From an uncultured Myxococcales bacterium (GTDB lineage: Bacteria > Myxococcota_A > Polyangia > Fen-1088), in contig CALAOV010000381.1 in NCBI GenBank assembly GCA_937889515.1, forward strand, positions 1 through 51,426: 51,426 nucleotides of DNA, in the 5' to 3' direction. Below are positions 27,523-36,290 of this stretch, piece after piece. The first letter of the stretch is position 1. Every line of letters begins with the position of its first letter. Under the pieces are notes generated by a model that made no database searches, was not told the origin of the DNA, and was given only the letters and a program-made list of their open reading frames with translations. A program made the position numbers and the translations under genes.

Positions 27523-28577
27523 AGAAAACCACCGCGGCCGGTGGCGGCGCGACCTCGGCGACGACGCTGGTCACCGGTGGCACCGGGTTTCTCGGAACGC
27601 ATCTGCTCCGGCTGCTCACCGCCGACGCCGGATCGGCCGCCGGCCTGCGGGTGCTCGTGCAGAGCAAACCGCCGGCCTGGCTGCGGGCGCTGGGCGTCGA
27701 GATCGTGGCCGGCTCGGTGACCTCGGCCGACGACGTCAAGCGCGCGCTCGACGGGGTGAGCCAGGTCTATCACCTGGCCGGGTTGGTCTCGCACCTGCCC
27801 GGCGACGCGCATCGGATGTTCGCCGTGCACGTCGAGGGGACCCGCCTGGTGTGTGAGGCGGCCGCGCGCGCGGGCGTTCGCCGGATCGTCATGGCGTCGA
27901 CCAGCGGCACGGTCGCCATCTCGCGCCGCGCGCAGGACCTCGCCGACGAGGAGAGCCCCACGCCGATCGAGCTGGTGACCCGCTGGCCGTACTACGCGAG
28001 CAAGCTCTATCAAGAGGAAGCGGCCCGCCGCGCCTGCGGCGAGAAGGTCGAGCTGGTGACGCTCAACCCGAGCTTGCTCCTCGGCCCGGGCGACGATCGC
28101 CTCAGCTCCACGCGTCCCATCTTGCAGTTCTTGGCGCGGGACATCGCGCTCATGCCGGCCGGCGGGCTCAACGTGGTCGACGCCCGGGACGTGGCGGCCC
28201 TCTTGCCGGTGGCGATGGATCGGGGCACGCCCGGCGCGCGCTACCTGGTCGGCGCCGTCAACTGGACCTTCGCCGAGCTCTTCGGCCGCCTCGAACGGCT
28301 GACCAAGATCGCGGCGCCCAAGCTCAAGATCTCGGGCGACCTGGCGCTCTGGGCCTCGCGCGCCCAGGCCGGCCTCTTTCGACAGCTCGGGCGCCGGGTT
28401 CCCGTCGAGCCGCAGAGCGTGGAGATGGCCCAGTACTTCTGGTACTTCGACTCCGGCAAGGCGGCGCGCGAGCTCGGCTTCTCCCCGCGCGATCCGGCCG
28501 ACACCCTGCGCGACACGGTCAAGTACATCCGCGAGCAGCTGCTCGGCTCGGACGTTTTCAAGCGCGCGGCGGGATAG
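27519..28577 (+). CDS. Extended short-chain dehydrogenase/reductase (NAD-dependent epimerase family)
   Basis: 352 aa. The nucleotide-binding motif VTGGTGFLGTHL is near the N-terminus, the catalytic pair is in WPYYASKLYQEE (YxxxK), with MASTSGTVA supplying the active-site Ser and NPSLLLGPGD the substrate-side loop. It resembles dihydroflavonol-4-reductase or sterol-dehydrogenase-like enzymes. Its ATG overlaps the TGA of the megaenzyme (27519-27522), so it probably works in the same lipid pathway, for example reducing an acyl or keto intermediate (inference). The 3' end overlaps the convergent membrane protein gene by 20 bp. Confidence 0.85.
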   Translation: MKKTTAAGGGATSATTLVTGGTGFLGTHLLRLLTADAGSAAGLRVLVQSKPPAWLRALGVEIVAGSVTSADDVKRALDGVSQVYHLAGLVSHLPGDAHRMFAVHVEGTRLVCEAAARAGVRRIVMASTSGTVAISRRAQDLADEESPTPIELVTRWPYYASKLYQEEAARRACGEKVELVTLNPSLLLGPGDDRLSSTRPILQFLARDIALMPAGGLNVVDARDVAALLPVAMDRGTPGARYLVGAVNWTFAELFGRLERLTKIAAPKLKISGDLALWASRAQAGLFRQLGRRVPVEPQSVEMAQYFWYFDSGKAARELGFSPRDPADTLRDTVKYIREQLLGSDVFKRAAG

Positions 28578-30117
28578 CGCGCTCGTCCACGATCTCGGCG
28601 CCCAGCGCGCGCCCCCACCGGCGGAGCGGCGTTGTGACTGCCAGGACCAGCAGACTCAGGATCGCGATCAACCACGGGCGACGGTTCGCGGCGGCGATCG
28701 GCCACCAGTTGATCGTCGCGGCGGCATACGGGCGCTCGACGTCCAGGCCGAGCGAGGTGTAGCGCGTCCAGGGCGCGTCTGCCGTCGCCACCTCCCAGTC
28801 GTCGCCGGCCAGCTTGTGGCGCAGGAGCCACCAGTGACCCGCGATCGGTTGCATGGACGGCAACCAGTCCACGCCGTAGACCTCTTCGAAACAGGAGGGG
28901 CAGGGCGCGGGGGCCAGGACGGTCCCGCGGGTGTCCGGCCGTCCCAGCCAGCTGACCTGAGCCTGCCGCGCGATATTGATGAAGTCGTTCCAGACGAAGG
29001 CGTTGCCGAGGCCCTGCACGGCGACGCCGGCCAGAAGCAGCGCGCCGATTCCGGCCCACAGCGCGCGCCGCGGCGGACGGTCTCGGTCGAAGAGCTCCGC
29101 GGCGGGGAGCAGGAGCGCCGGCAGCGCGAACACCAGGAACCGCGGGCCCCAGGCCCAGTCGCCCGACCAGAAGAGATAGCGGGCGCAGACCAGGACGATC
29201 GGGCCGACCGTCAATGAGATGGCGAGGGCGACGTGCGGCCGGCGGGTCACCAGCCGGCGAATCCCCAGCAGGCCGAGCAGCAGGGGCGGCGAGAAGAGGA
29301 ACGCACTCTTGCCGGGCGACAAGAACTGGCCCCACAGCCCCACCAAGACGTTCTCACGCCAAAAACCGACCGTGACGGCTTCGTAGCCGGTTGTAAACGG
29401 TGAGCCCCAGCGGGCGAAGTTGTAGGCGCCCAGCGCCACCAGCCCCGGGGCGAACCCGACGGCAGTCCAGACGAGCCCGGCGCGAAATTCGTGCCTGCGG
29501 ATTCGCAGCCGGAGAAACAGATAGAGCAGCGCGCCCGGCAGGCAGGCGAAGTAGACGTTCTTGGCGTTGATCAGCAGCGCGGCGGTCAACCCCCAGCGCA
29601 CAAACGCACCCCGCGTCGGCGTCTCCGCGGTCCGCAACAGCGCTCCAAGAAAAACGACGAAGCAGGCGGCCTGCAGGATCTCGGAGTAGGGGCAGCGCGC
29701 GTAGACCCAGAGGGCGGTGCCGGTCCCGAGCAGCAGCGTGGTCCAGGCGGCCTGCCGACGGCTGTAGCCGAGCTGTCCGAGCAATCGATAAAAGAGCGTC
29801 GGCGTCAGCGCCCCGAGGACGATCGGCGCGAGCTGGGAGGTGGCCACCACCAGCTCGCCCGCCCGCGCCGGCGCCAGCGCCTCGACCGCGCGCTGCAGGA
29901 GCGCCCCCGGTACGTGGACCAGACAGGCCAACAGCGCAGCGACCGGATAGTAGTGACCGCCGCGCCCCAGGGGCGCATTGACCGGCCAGCGCAGATCGAT
30001 GGCGAACGAGCCGTGGCGCACCAGGCTCTCGGCCGCTCGCCACATCGGCAGGGCATCCCCGAACGGAAGGCTGCCGCTCGCCGTGAGGAGATAGAGGCAG
30101 AAGAAGGTCACGAACAC
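28558..30117 (-). CDS. Polytopic membrane glycosyltransferase-like protein (ArnT/PMT-like)
   Basis: About 519 aa from GTG 30117. Around 10-12 hydrophobic helices (VFVTFFCLYLLTA; AALLACLVHVPGALL; LVCARYLFWSGDWAWGPRFLVFALPALLL) and a large periplasmic C-terminal loop (PCPSCFEEVYGVDWLPSM; HWWLLRHKLAGDDWEV) fit lipid-linked-sugar glycosyltransferases of the GT39/GT83 type. The acidic motif after the first helix is present as GDALPMWRAAE. The start is uncertain: no ATG is available; GTG 30117 or 30111 begins the first helix, while the open frame to 30291 lies within the upstream gene. A link to cell-surface glycan or lipid modification is plausible given the neighbouring lipid genes. Confidence 0.6.
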   Translation of the reverse strand: MFVTFFCLYLLTASGSLPFGDALPMWRAAESLVRHGSFAIDLRWPVNAPLGRGGHYYPVAALLACLVHVPGALLQRAVEALAPARAGELVVATSQLAPIVLGALTPTLFYRLLGQLGYSRRQAAWTTLLLGTGTALWVYARCPYSEILQAACFVVFLGALLRTAETPTRGAFVRWGLTAALLINAKNVYFACLPGALLYLFLRLRIRRHEFRAGLVWTAVGFAPGLVALGAYNFARWGSPFTTGYEAVTVGFWRENVLVGLWGQFLSPGKSAFLFSPPLLLGLLGIRRLVTRRPHVALAISLTVGPIVLVCARYLFWSGDWAWGPRFLVFALPALLLPAAELFDRDRPPRRALWAGIGALLLAGVAVQGLGNAFVWNDFINIARQAQVSWLGRPDTRGTVLAPAPCPSCFEEVYGVDWLPSMQPIAGHWWLLRHKLAGDDWEVATADAPWTRYTSLGLDVERPYAAATINWWPIAAANRRPWLIAILSLLVLAVTTPLRRWGRALGAEIVDERAIPPRA

Positions 30118-30200
30118 GTCCGCCGCCCCGAGCGGGCGGCGGGACGTCGGGACGGGCGATGTTCTGCCCGCGTGGGACGCCGGGAGGTGTGGGCCGTCGC

Positions 30201-31763
30201 TCAGGGGACCGTGACGGAGAAGTCGGTGGTCTCGAGGCCGACGCCGCCGCTCCAGATCTCGTAGCCGGCGAAGACGTTGGTCAGGTACCACGAATTCTGC
30301 ACGTAGCCTCGGGTGACGGCGTCCTGAATGAAGTCACCCAGGCTGTAGGTCAGCGAGTTGATGGTCTGCTGCGCCACGTACGACACGCAGGGTTTGTTGT
30401 TGCTCGAGTTGGTGCCGTACCAGACGTTCCAGTTCTTGCCGTCGATCGTCGTGCTGGCGACCGAAGCCCCGATCGGCTGGTTGGCGGTCGGCTTTTCGTA
30501 CCAGACCATCAGGAAGCCGCCGCTCGGCGATGAGGCCGACGGATCGCCGCCGGACCCGGTGCTGAACCAGACGTCGTAGGCGGCGTTGTAGCTGCCCGTC
30601 GCGCCGTTGGCGGCCCAGGTCCAGCTGGTCGACAGGCTGCCCTTGGCGATCGAGCTCACCGCGCGCGGCAGCCCGCTGCCCGCGGTGGTGTTGTTCGAGT
30701 TCGCGCCCGTGAAGATCGACGGGAACGAGGCGGGATTGTTACCGGCGCCGGTCCCGTTCTGGGTCGCCACCTTGAACTTCGTTCCGGTGCCGTAGGTGAT
30801 CGTCTGTGAGGCCGCCGACACGCCCCAGTCGTTGTTCTGGACGATGTAGTCCTTGCCGCTACAGGTCACGTGCGCCGTTCCGAATTGGGTCGAGATCGTG
30901 CCCGCTCCGGTGACCGAGCTGCAGCTGCTGGTGCCGCCCCCGGTGCCGCCGGCGCCGCCCGTGCTGGTCACCGGCACGATGCTGCTCACGCAGACGTTGT
31001 AGGTCCCCACGCTGGTCGCCGTCTCTCCGGCCGACACCTGGATCTGCATGTCATAGGGCGTGCCCATGGTGCCGACGGCCTTGCTGCACTGGGCGGTGGT
31101 CGCCCAGCTGGGGCATTCGGCGTCGGTGAAGCAGACCTGGCCGGTCCACCCCGCCGTGAAGGCGGCGATCTCGCTGAAGGGCGCCACCGTGGTGGAGTTG
31201 GCACTCTGGGTGAAGCCGATCCGCACCACGTTGCCGCCGCTCGAGCCGGTCAGCGAGATGTTGAAGCACTTCACGGGCCCGGTGTACTGGCTCTTGACGG
31301 GCGAGGCGCCGCCCGACGAATCCAGCTCCATGCCGATCCCGCAGCCCCATTTCGCGTTGGTCGCGTCGACCACGGTGGTCCCGCTGATGCAGCAGCTCCC
31401 GGTGGTGCAGATGTCCGCCGGCTGGGGGTTTGCGCACGACGAGCCGTCGCCGTAGCCGTAGATCGCGCCCTGGATTCCGATCGGATCGCTGAGGTCGCAG
31501 TTCCAGGCGGCGCTGTTGACCAGCTGGCCCGGCATCGCAACGCAGGCGCTGCCGCTGGTGCCGGCGGAACCGGTGGTGTTGCCGCCGCCGGTGGTTCCGG
31601 CCGATCCGCTGGTATTGCCGCCGCCGGTGGTGCCAGCCGATCCGCTGGAGTTACCGCCGCCGGTCGGCGTGCTCTGCGTCTGGGGCGCGGCGCAACCGAG
31701 CGCGAGCAGGGATCCCAGGAACGAACCAAGCCATGCACCACGGAAGGGGGCGTACGTGCGCAT
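30201..31763 (-). CDS. Secreted lipoprotein with GH12-like (endoglucanase/xyloglucanase) domain
   Basis: 520 aa from ATG 31763, preceded at 5 nt by AGGAGG. Lipobox LLALGC (Cys24), a 12-residue-repeat Gly/Ser/Thr/Asn linker (35-72), then a Cys-rich beta domain (about 75-265) of the kind seen on secreted myxobacterial enzymes, a short Gly linker, and a C-terminal GH12 domain (about 290-520). GH12 features: YDVWFSTGSGG, GGFLMVWYEKP, QPIGASVASTTIDGKNWNVWYG, FAGYEIWSGG. The acid/base Glu appears retained (GYE, Glu502), but where GH12 enzymes have the nucleophile Glu (E-L-M-I-W) this protein has Phe (F417 in FLMVW). It may be inactive, use Glu423, or be a binding protein. Confidence 0.75.
   Translation of the reverse strand: MRTYAPFRGAWLGSFLGSLLALGCAAPQTQSTPTGGGNSSGSAGTTGGGNTSGSAGTTGGGNTTGSAGTSGSACVAMPGQLVNSAAWNCDLSDPIGIQGAIYGYGDGSSCANPQPADICTTGSCCISGTTVVDATNAKWGCGIGMELDSSGGASPVKSQYTGPVKCFNISLTGSSGGNVVRIGFTQSANSTTVAPFSEIAAFTAGWTGQVCFTDAECPSWATTAQCSKAVGTMGTPYDMQIQVSAGETATSVGTYNVCVSSIVPVTSTGGAGGTGGGTSSCSSVTGAGTISTQFGTAHVTCSGKDYIVQNNDWGVSAASQTITYGTGTKFKVATQNGTGAGNNPASFPSIFTGANSNNTTAGSGLPRAVSSIAKGSLSTSWTWAANGATGSYNAAYDVWFSTGSGGDPSASSPSGGFLMVWYEKPTANQPIGASVASTTIDGKNWNVWYGTNSSNNKPCVSYVAQQTINSLTYSLGDFIQDAVTRGYVQNSWYLTNVFAGYEIWSGGVGLETTDFSVTVP
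31551..31661 (-). repeat. 36-bp period minisatellite encoding the GSAGTTGGGNTS linker
   Basis: Three imperfect copies of a 36-bp unit encode a 12-residue repeat of the form GSAGTTGGGNxS just after the lipobox of the GH12-like lipoprotein. Variation between copies is mostly at the Ser/Thr positions, which could be O-glycosylated (inference). Confidence 0.75.
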
Positions 31764-31876
31764 CAAATCCTCCTAAGCTCTGTCGAACAGTCGGTCGGCC
31801 GTGCAGCCGCGCCAATGAGCGGCAGAAGCTTACCACGCGGGGCCTGCCGACTCATCCACTTTCGCCCTCGTTTCAT

Positions 31877-31902
31877 ACACGTACGCGTCAGACACGTACG
31901 CG
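31877..31902. repeat. Direct repeat acacgtacgcg, two copies 15 bp apart
   Basis: Exact 11-mers at 31877-31887 and 31892-31902. The second overlaps the last codons of the lipid kinase gene. The core CACGTACGC also occurs inverted at 31750-31758 at the start of the GH12-like gene. Possibly regulator half-sites upstream of that gene; coding constraint explains two of the three positions in part. Confidence 0.4.
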
Positions 31903-32817
31903 CAAGGCGGCCGGAAGGATCTCGAAAGTCGCTGGAAGGTGCCCCGGGGTCTCGCCGTCCAGCTCCAGCGGGATGCGCGCCTCGGGCTCCACCGGCTCCG
32001 CGACGACGCGGGTGACCCGGGCGCTCGAGACCTCTTCGAGATCGACGTGGGTGCCCCGGTAGAGGCGCCCGATCTTGGTGAGCACCTCGCCCCGGGAGAA
32101 ATCGCCCACCGTCACCAGATCCAGCGCGCCGTCGTCGAGCCGGGCCTCGGGACAGATCTTCATTCCGCCCCCGAAGAAGCGCCCGTTGCCGATGGCCGCC
32201 AGCAGGATTCGCCGGCGCTGGCGGGGCGCGCCGTCGATCGACAGCCAGACGTCGGCGTTGTCGTACGAGGTCAGCACCCGCACGGTGGCCGCCAAGAAAG
32301 CGATTCGTCCGCCCAGTCGCTTCGACGACGCGTTGGCGCGGGTGGCGACGGCGCTCGAAAAGCCAAAGGAGGCGACGTTGACGAAGTGGCGGGTCTCTTC
32401 CCCGCCCTCGTGCCCGCGGTAGTGGACGCGCCCGGCGTCGAAGGTCCGGGCCTGGGCGTCGCGAATGCGCCGGGCGGCGGCGGTCACCTCGGTGGGAAGG
32501 TCGAGCGAGCGGCGAAAATCGCCGCCGGTGCCGCGCGGGACGATGCCGAGCTCGGTGCGATCGCCCGCGCCGGCCGTCAGGATGCCGTGGGCGACGTCGG
32601 AGATGGTCCCGTCGCCGCCGAGCGCGACGATGAGGCGCCGGCCGCCCTCGGCTTCGCGCTGCGCGATCGCGCCCGCGTCGCGGTGGCCGGTCGTAAAGGC
32701 GCTGTCCAGCTCGCCCAGGCCCTCGGTGAGCGCGCCGCGGACACGGGCCCAGCTCGATTCGGACAGGCCGCTGCCGGAGCGCGGATTGACGATCACCAGC
32801 GGGCGGCTCGGGTCCAA
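31888..32817 (-). CDS. Diacylglycerol kinase-family lipid kinase (YegS/DgkB-like)
   Basis: 309 aa starting at TTG 32817 (LDPSRPLVIVNPRSGSG as read). Hallmarks of the DAGK catalytic fold: VIVNPRSGSG phosphate-binding start, IVALGGDGTISDVAHG (GGDGT), LGIVPRGTGGDFRR, and the C-terminal LDDGALDLVTVGDFSRGE and PLELDGE. It phosphorylates a lipid or sphingoid alcohol using ATP. A TAGAAG hexamer lies 9 nt before the TTG on the minus strand and no Shine-Dalgarno sequence is present. It is divergent from the EamA transporter gene with a 63-bp gap. Confidence 0.9.
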   Translation of the reverse strand: MDPSRPLVIVNPRSGSGLSESSWARVRGALTEGLGELDSAFTTGHRDAGAIAQREAEGGRRLIVALGGDGTISDVAHGILTAGAGDRTELGIVPRGTGGDFRRSLDLPTEVTAAARRIRDAQARTFDAGRVHYRGHEGGEETRHFVNVASFGFSSAVATRANASSKRLGGRIAFLAATVRVLTSYDNADVWLSIDGAPRQRRRILLAAIGNGRFFGGGMKICPEARLDDGALDLVTVGDFSRGEVLTKIGRLYRGTHVDLEEVSSARVTRVVAEPVEPEARIPLELDGETPGHLPATFEILPAALRVRV

Positions 32818-32880
32818 GGCCCCCGACTTCTAACAGATGGTCCAGGCGGTCGGCTATCGACCGGTCTATCCTGCCGCCCG

Positions 32881-33741
32881 ATGCTCGCCGGGATGTTGCT
32901 CGGATTGGCGGCCAGCGCGTCCTGGGCGCTGGCCAACGTCGTCGTCCAGCGGGCGGGTCGAGCGGTGGGCGCCTTGCGCGGGCTCCTGTGGGCGCAGGTG
33001 GTCGGGATCGGGCTCTCGGCCCTCGGCGCCGCCGCCTTCGACGATCGGAGCGCGTCGCTCACGCCGGCGGTAGGCGGCTGGATCGCGGTGGCCGCGATCT
33101 CCGCGCTTTTGGCCTATGTCTGTCTGTTCTACGCCTTCGAGCACGGGCGGCTGACGCTGGCGGTGCCGATCATGTCGTCCTGGGCGGTCATCGCTTCGGC
33201 GCTGTCGCTGGTGCTGTTTCACGAGCGCCTGACGGTGGCCGAGCTGGTCGGTGCCGCCGCCGTGATCGCCGGCGCCATGGTCGTCTCGCGCCACGCGCAG
33301 CGGGCCGAGCCGGCACCCGGGGGCACGCGGCCGCGCTGGCTGCTGGCGGCGGTCGGCGCGGCGGTCGGGTTCGGGGTCTTGATTCCGGCCATGCGGCGGA
33401 TGTCGCCCGTCTTCGGTTCCATGGGAACCATCGGGGCCGTGTACGTCGCCGACCTGGTCCTGGCACTGCCGCTGGCGATCGGCTTTCGGATCGATCTGCG
33501 GCCCCCGAGCGGTCGCGCCTGGCTGCCGGTGGTTCTGGCGGGCTTTTTCGAGACCGCGGGCTCGGTTTGCATCGTGCTCGGCGCACGCCACGCGCCGCTC
33601 ACCATCGTTTCGCCGCTGGCCAGTCTGGCGGCCGCCTTCACCGTCCTTTACGCCTGGGCCGTCCTGGGGGAACGGCCGGCCCGCGGCGTCCTGGTCGGCG
33701 CCGCCTTGGTCTCGATCGGCGTCATCGTCCTCGCGCTCTGA
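32881..33741 (+). CDS. EamA/DMT-family transporter
   Basis: 286 aa with ten predicted membrane helices in two EamA repeats: first repeat about 1-135 (GLAASASWALANVVVQRAG; VPIMSSWAVIASALSLVLFHERL), second about 150-286 (FETAGSVCIVLGARHAPLTI; SPLASLAAAFTVLYAWAVLGERP). Both repeats keep the terminal helix followed by ER(L/P). It is a drug/metabolite exporter-type permease; the substrate is unknown. TATCCT lies 8 nt before the ATG. The frame is open far upstream (to 31939) but that is the antisense shadow of the lipid kinase gene. Confidence 0.88.
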   Translation: MLAGMLLGLAASASWALANVVVQRAGRAVGALRGLLWAQVVGIGLSALGAAAFDDRSASLTPAVGGWIAVAAISALLAYVCLFYAFEHGRLTLAVPIMSSWAVIASALSLVLFHERLTVAELVGAAAVIAGAMVVSRHAQRAEPAPGGTRPRWLLAAVGAAVGFGVLIPAMRRMSPVFGSMGTIGAVYVADLVLALPLAIGFRIDLRPPSGRAWLPVVLAGFFETAGSVCIVLGARHAPLTIVSPLASLAAAFTVLYAWAVLGERPARGVLVGAALVSIGVIVLAL

Positions 33742-33771
33742 CCGTCGCGCCGATGCTAGACTGCCGCCGCC

Positions 33772-35448
<1,677 letters not shown>

Positions 35449-35453
35449 CCACT

Positions 35454-35672
35454 ATGATCCCGTACGAAGAGCTGGATCGGGCGCTGGCGCGGTGGAAGGC
35501 TCGTTCGCAAGGCGGCGTGGTCGAGCCGCCGCGCGCCGAAGCGGCCACCTACGACGCGACGCCGTTGCCGATTTCGCCCGACGAGCTGGGCAGCATCCCC
35601 GAGCCGATGCCGATCGCCACCGAGCGTACCGGCGAGATCGATCTCGCCGAGCTCGAGACCTACGAGGACTAA
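35454..35672 (+). CDS. Small acidic protein of unknown function downstream of ettA
   Basis: 72 aa. The N-terminus is a short amphipathic helix (YEELDRALARWKARSQ) and the rest is Pro- and acid-rich (PLPISPDELGSIPEPMP; EIDLAELETYED), probably disordered. It starts 5 nt after the EttA stop and a TACACT hexamer sits 7 nt before the ATG, so it could be read either from the ettA transcript or from its own leaderless mRNA. Composition is coding-like. I do not recognise the family. Confidence 0.6.
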   Translation: MIPYEELDRALARWKARSQGGVVEPPRAEAATYDATPLPISPDELGSIPEPMPIATERTGEIDLAELETYED

Positions 35673-35703
35673 AGACCCCTAGTAGATCGCGTGGGGGAGG
35701 GTT

Positions 35704-35726
35704 TGGGAACCCTCCCAGGGTTCCCA
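35704..35726. terminator. Perfect 10-bp hairpin between convergent genes
   Basis: TGGGAACCCT (35704-35713), loop CCC, AGGGTTCCCA (35717-35726). It fills the gap between the stop of the small gene (35672) and the stop of the beta-barrel gene (35727) and could terminate both directions. No T-tract is present. Same GGGAACC/GGTTCCC flavour as the hairpin at 14133-14155. Confidence 0.7.
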
Positions 35727-36266
35727 TCAGAAATAGAACCGCACGCCAATGCCGCCGTCGATTCCGAAGCCGAACCCGGGGATGATCCAGAACGACGGTG
35801 CGAGCTCGAAGAACACCTCGAGGAAGTTGGGGTTCGCGAACATCAGGTCCAGGCCGATCGGCGCCCGCGCGGCGACCGCGATGCAGTTGGACTGACAGCC
35901 GCCCCACCAGACGAAGCGCGCGCCGCCGCCCACGTGCCAATCGAGCTGCGCCGTTCCGCGGATGATGTTGGACTGCCAGAGGTAGTCCATGTTGAAGGTG
36001 CCGTTGGTATGCCCGAAGGCGCCGCAGACCTGGTTGCCGTTCTGGTCGTTGAAGCAGGCGCCGTTCCCGTAGGTCCAAAAGCCGAGGCCGAAGTCCAGCG
36101 CGTTGGTCGGTGAGACCCACAACTTGGCCGACAGCCCGGTCGGATCCCCGAGCTCGATGCCGAGGCCAAACTTCCGTGAGTAGCCGACCTCCGTCGCACG
36201 GGCCGCCGGCCCGACGACGGCCAGCAAGAGCGCGACCGCCAGGGTGGTGAGGATTGTCCTTTTCAT
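35727..36266 (-). CDS. Small outer-membrane beta-barrel protein
   Basis: 179 aa from ATG 36266, giving a signal peptide (MKRTILTTLAVALLLAVVGP, cleavage near ARA). The mature part shows alternating strands (FGLGIELGDPTG; KLWVSPTNALDFGLGFWTYG; FNMDYLWQ; AQLDWHVGGGARFVWWGG; PIGLDLMF; FFELAPSFWIIPGFGFGID) and ends GGIGVRFYF with the terminal aromatic residue needed for BAM recognition. Two close Cys (CQSNC) may form a loop disulphide. TACTAT lies 7 nt before the ATG and overlaps the -10 of the divergent transpeptidase gene. Upstream extension to 36314 runs into that promoter and was rejected. Confidence 0.8.
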   Translation of the reverse strand: MKRTILTTLAVALLLAVVGPAARATEVGYSRKFGLGIELGDPTGLSAKLWVSPTNALDFGLGFWTYGNGACFNDQNGNQVCGAFGHTNGTFNMDYLWQSNIIRGTAQLDWHVGGGARFVWWGGCQSNCIAVAARAPIGLDLMFANPNFLEVFFELAPSFWIIPGFGFGIDGGIGVRFYF

Positions 36267-36272
36267 GACGCG

Positions 36273-36279
36273 TATAGTA
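36273..36279. promoter_or_regulatory. Overlapping bidirectional -10 elements (tatagta)
   Basis: The plus strand reads TATAGT (36273-36278), 12 nt before the transpeptidase TTG start; the minus strand reads TACTAT (36279-36274), 7 nt before the beta-barrel ATG. The two divergent genes, only 24 bp apart, may therefore share one near-symmetrical promoter core and both give leaderless or nearly leaderless mRNAs. Confidence 0.45.
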
Positions 36280-36290
36280 CGCACGAACGG

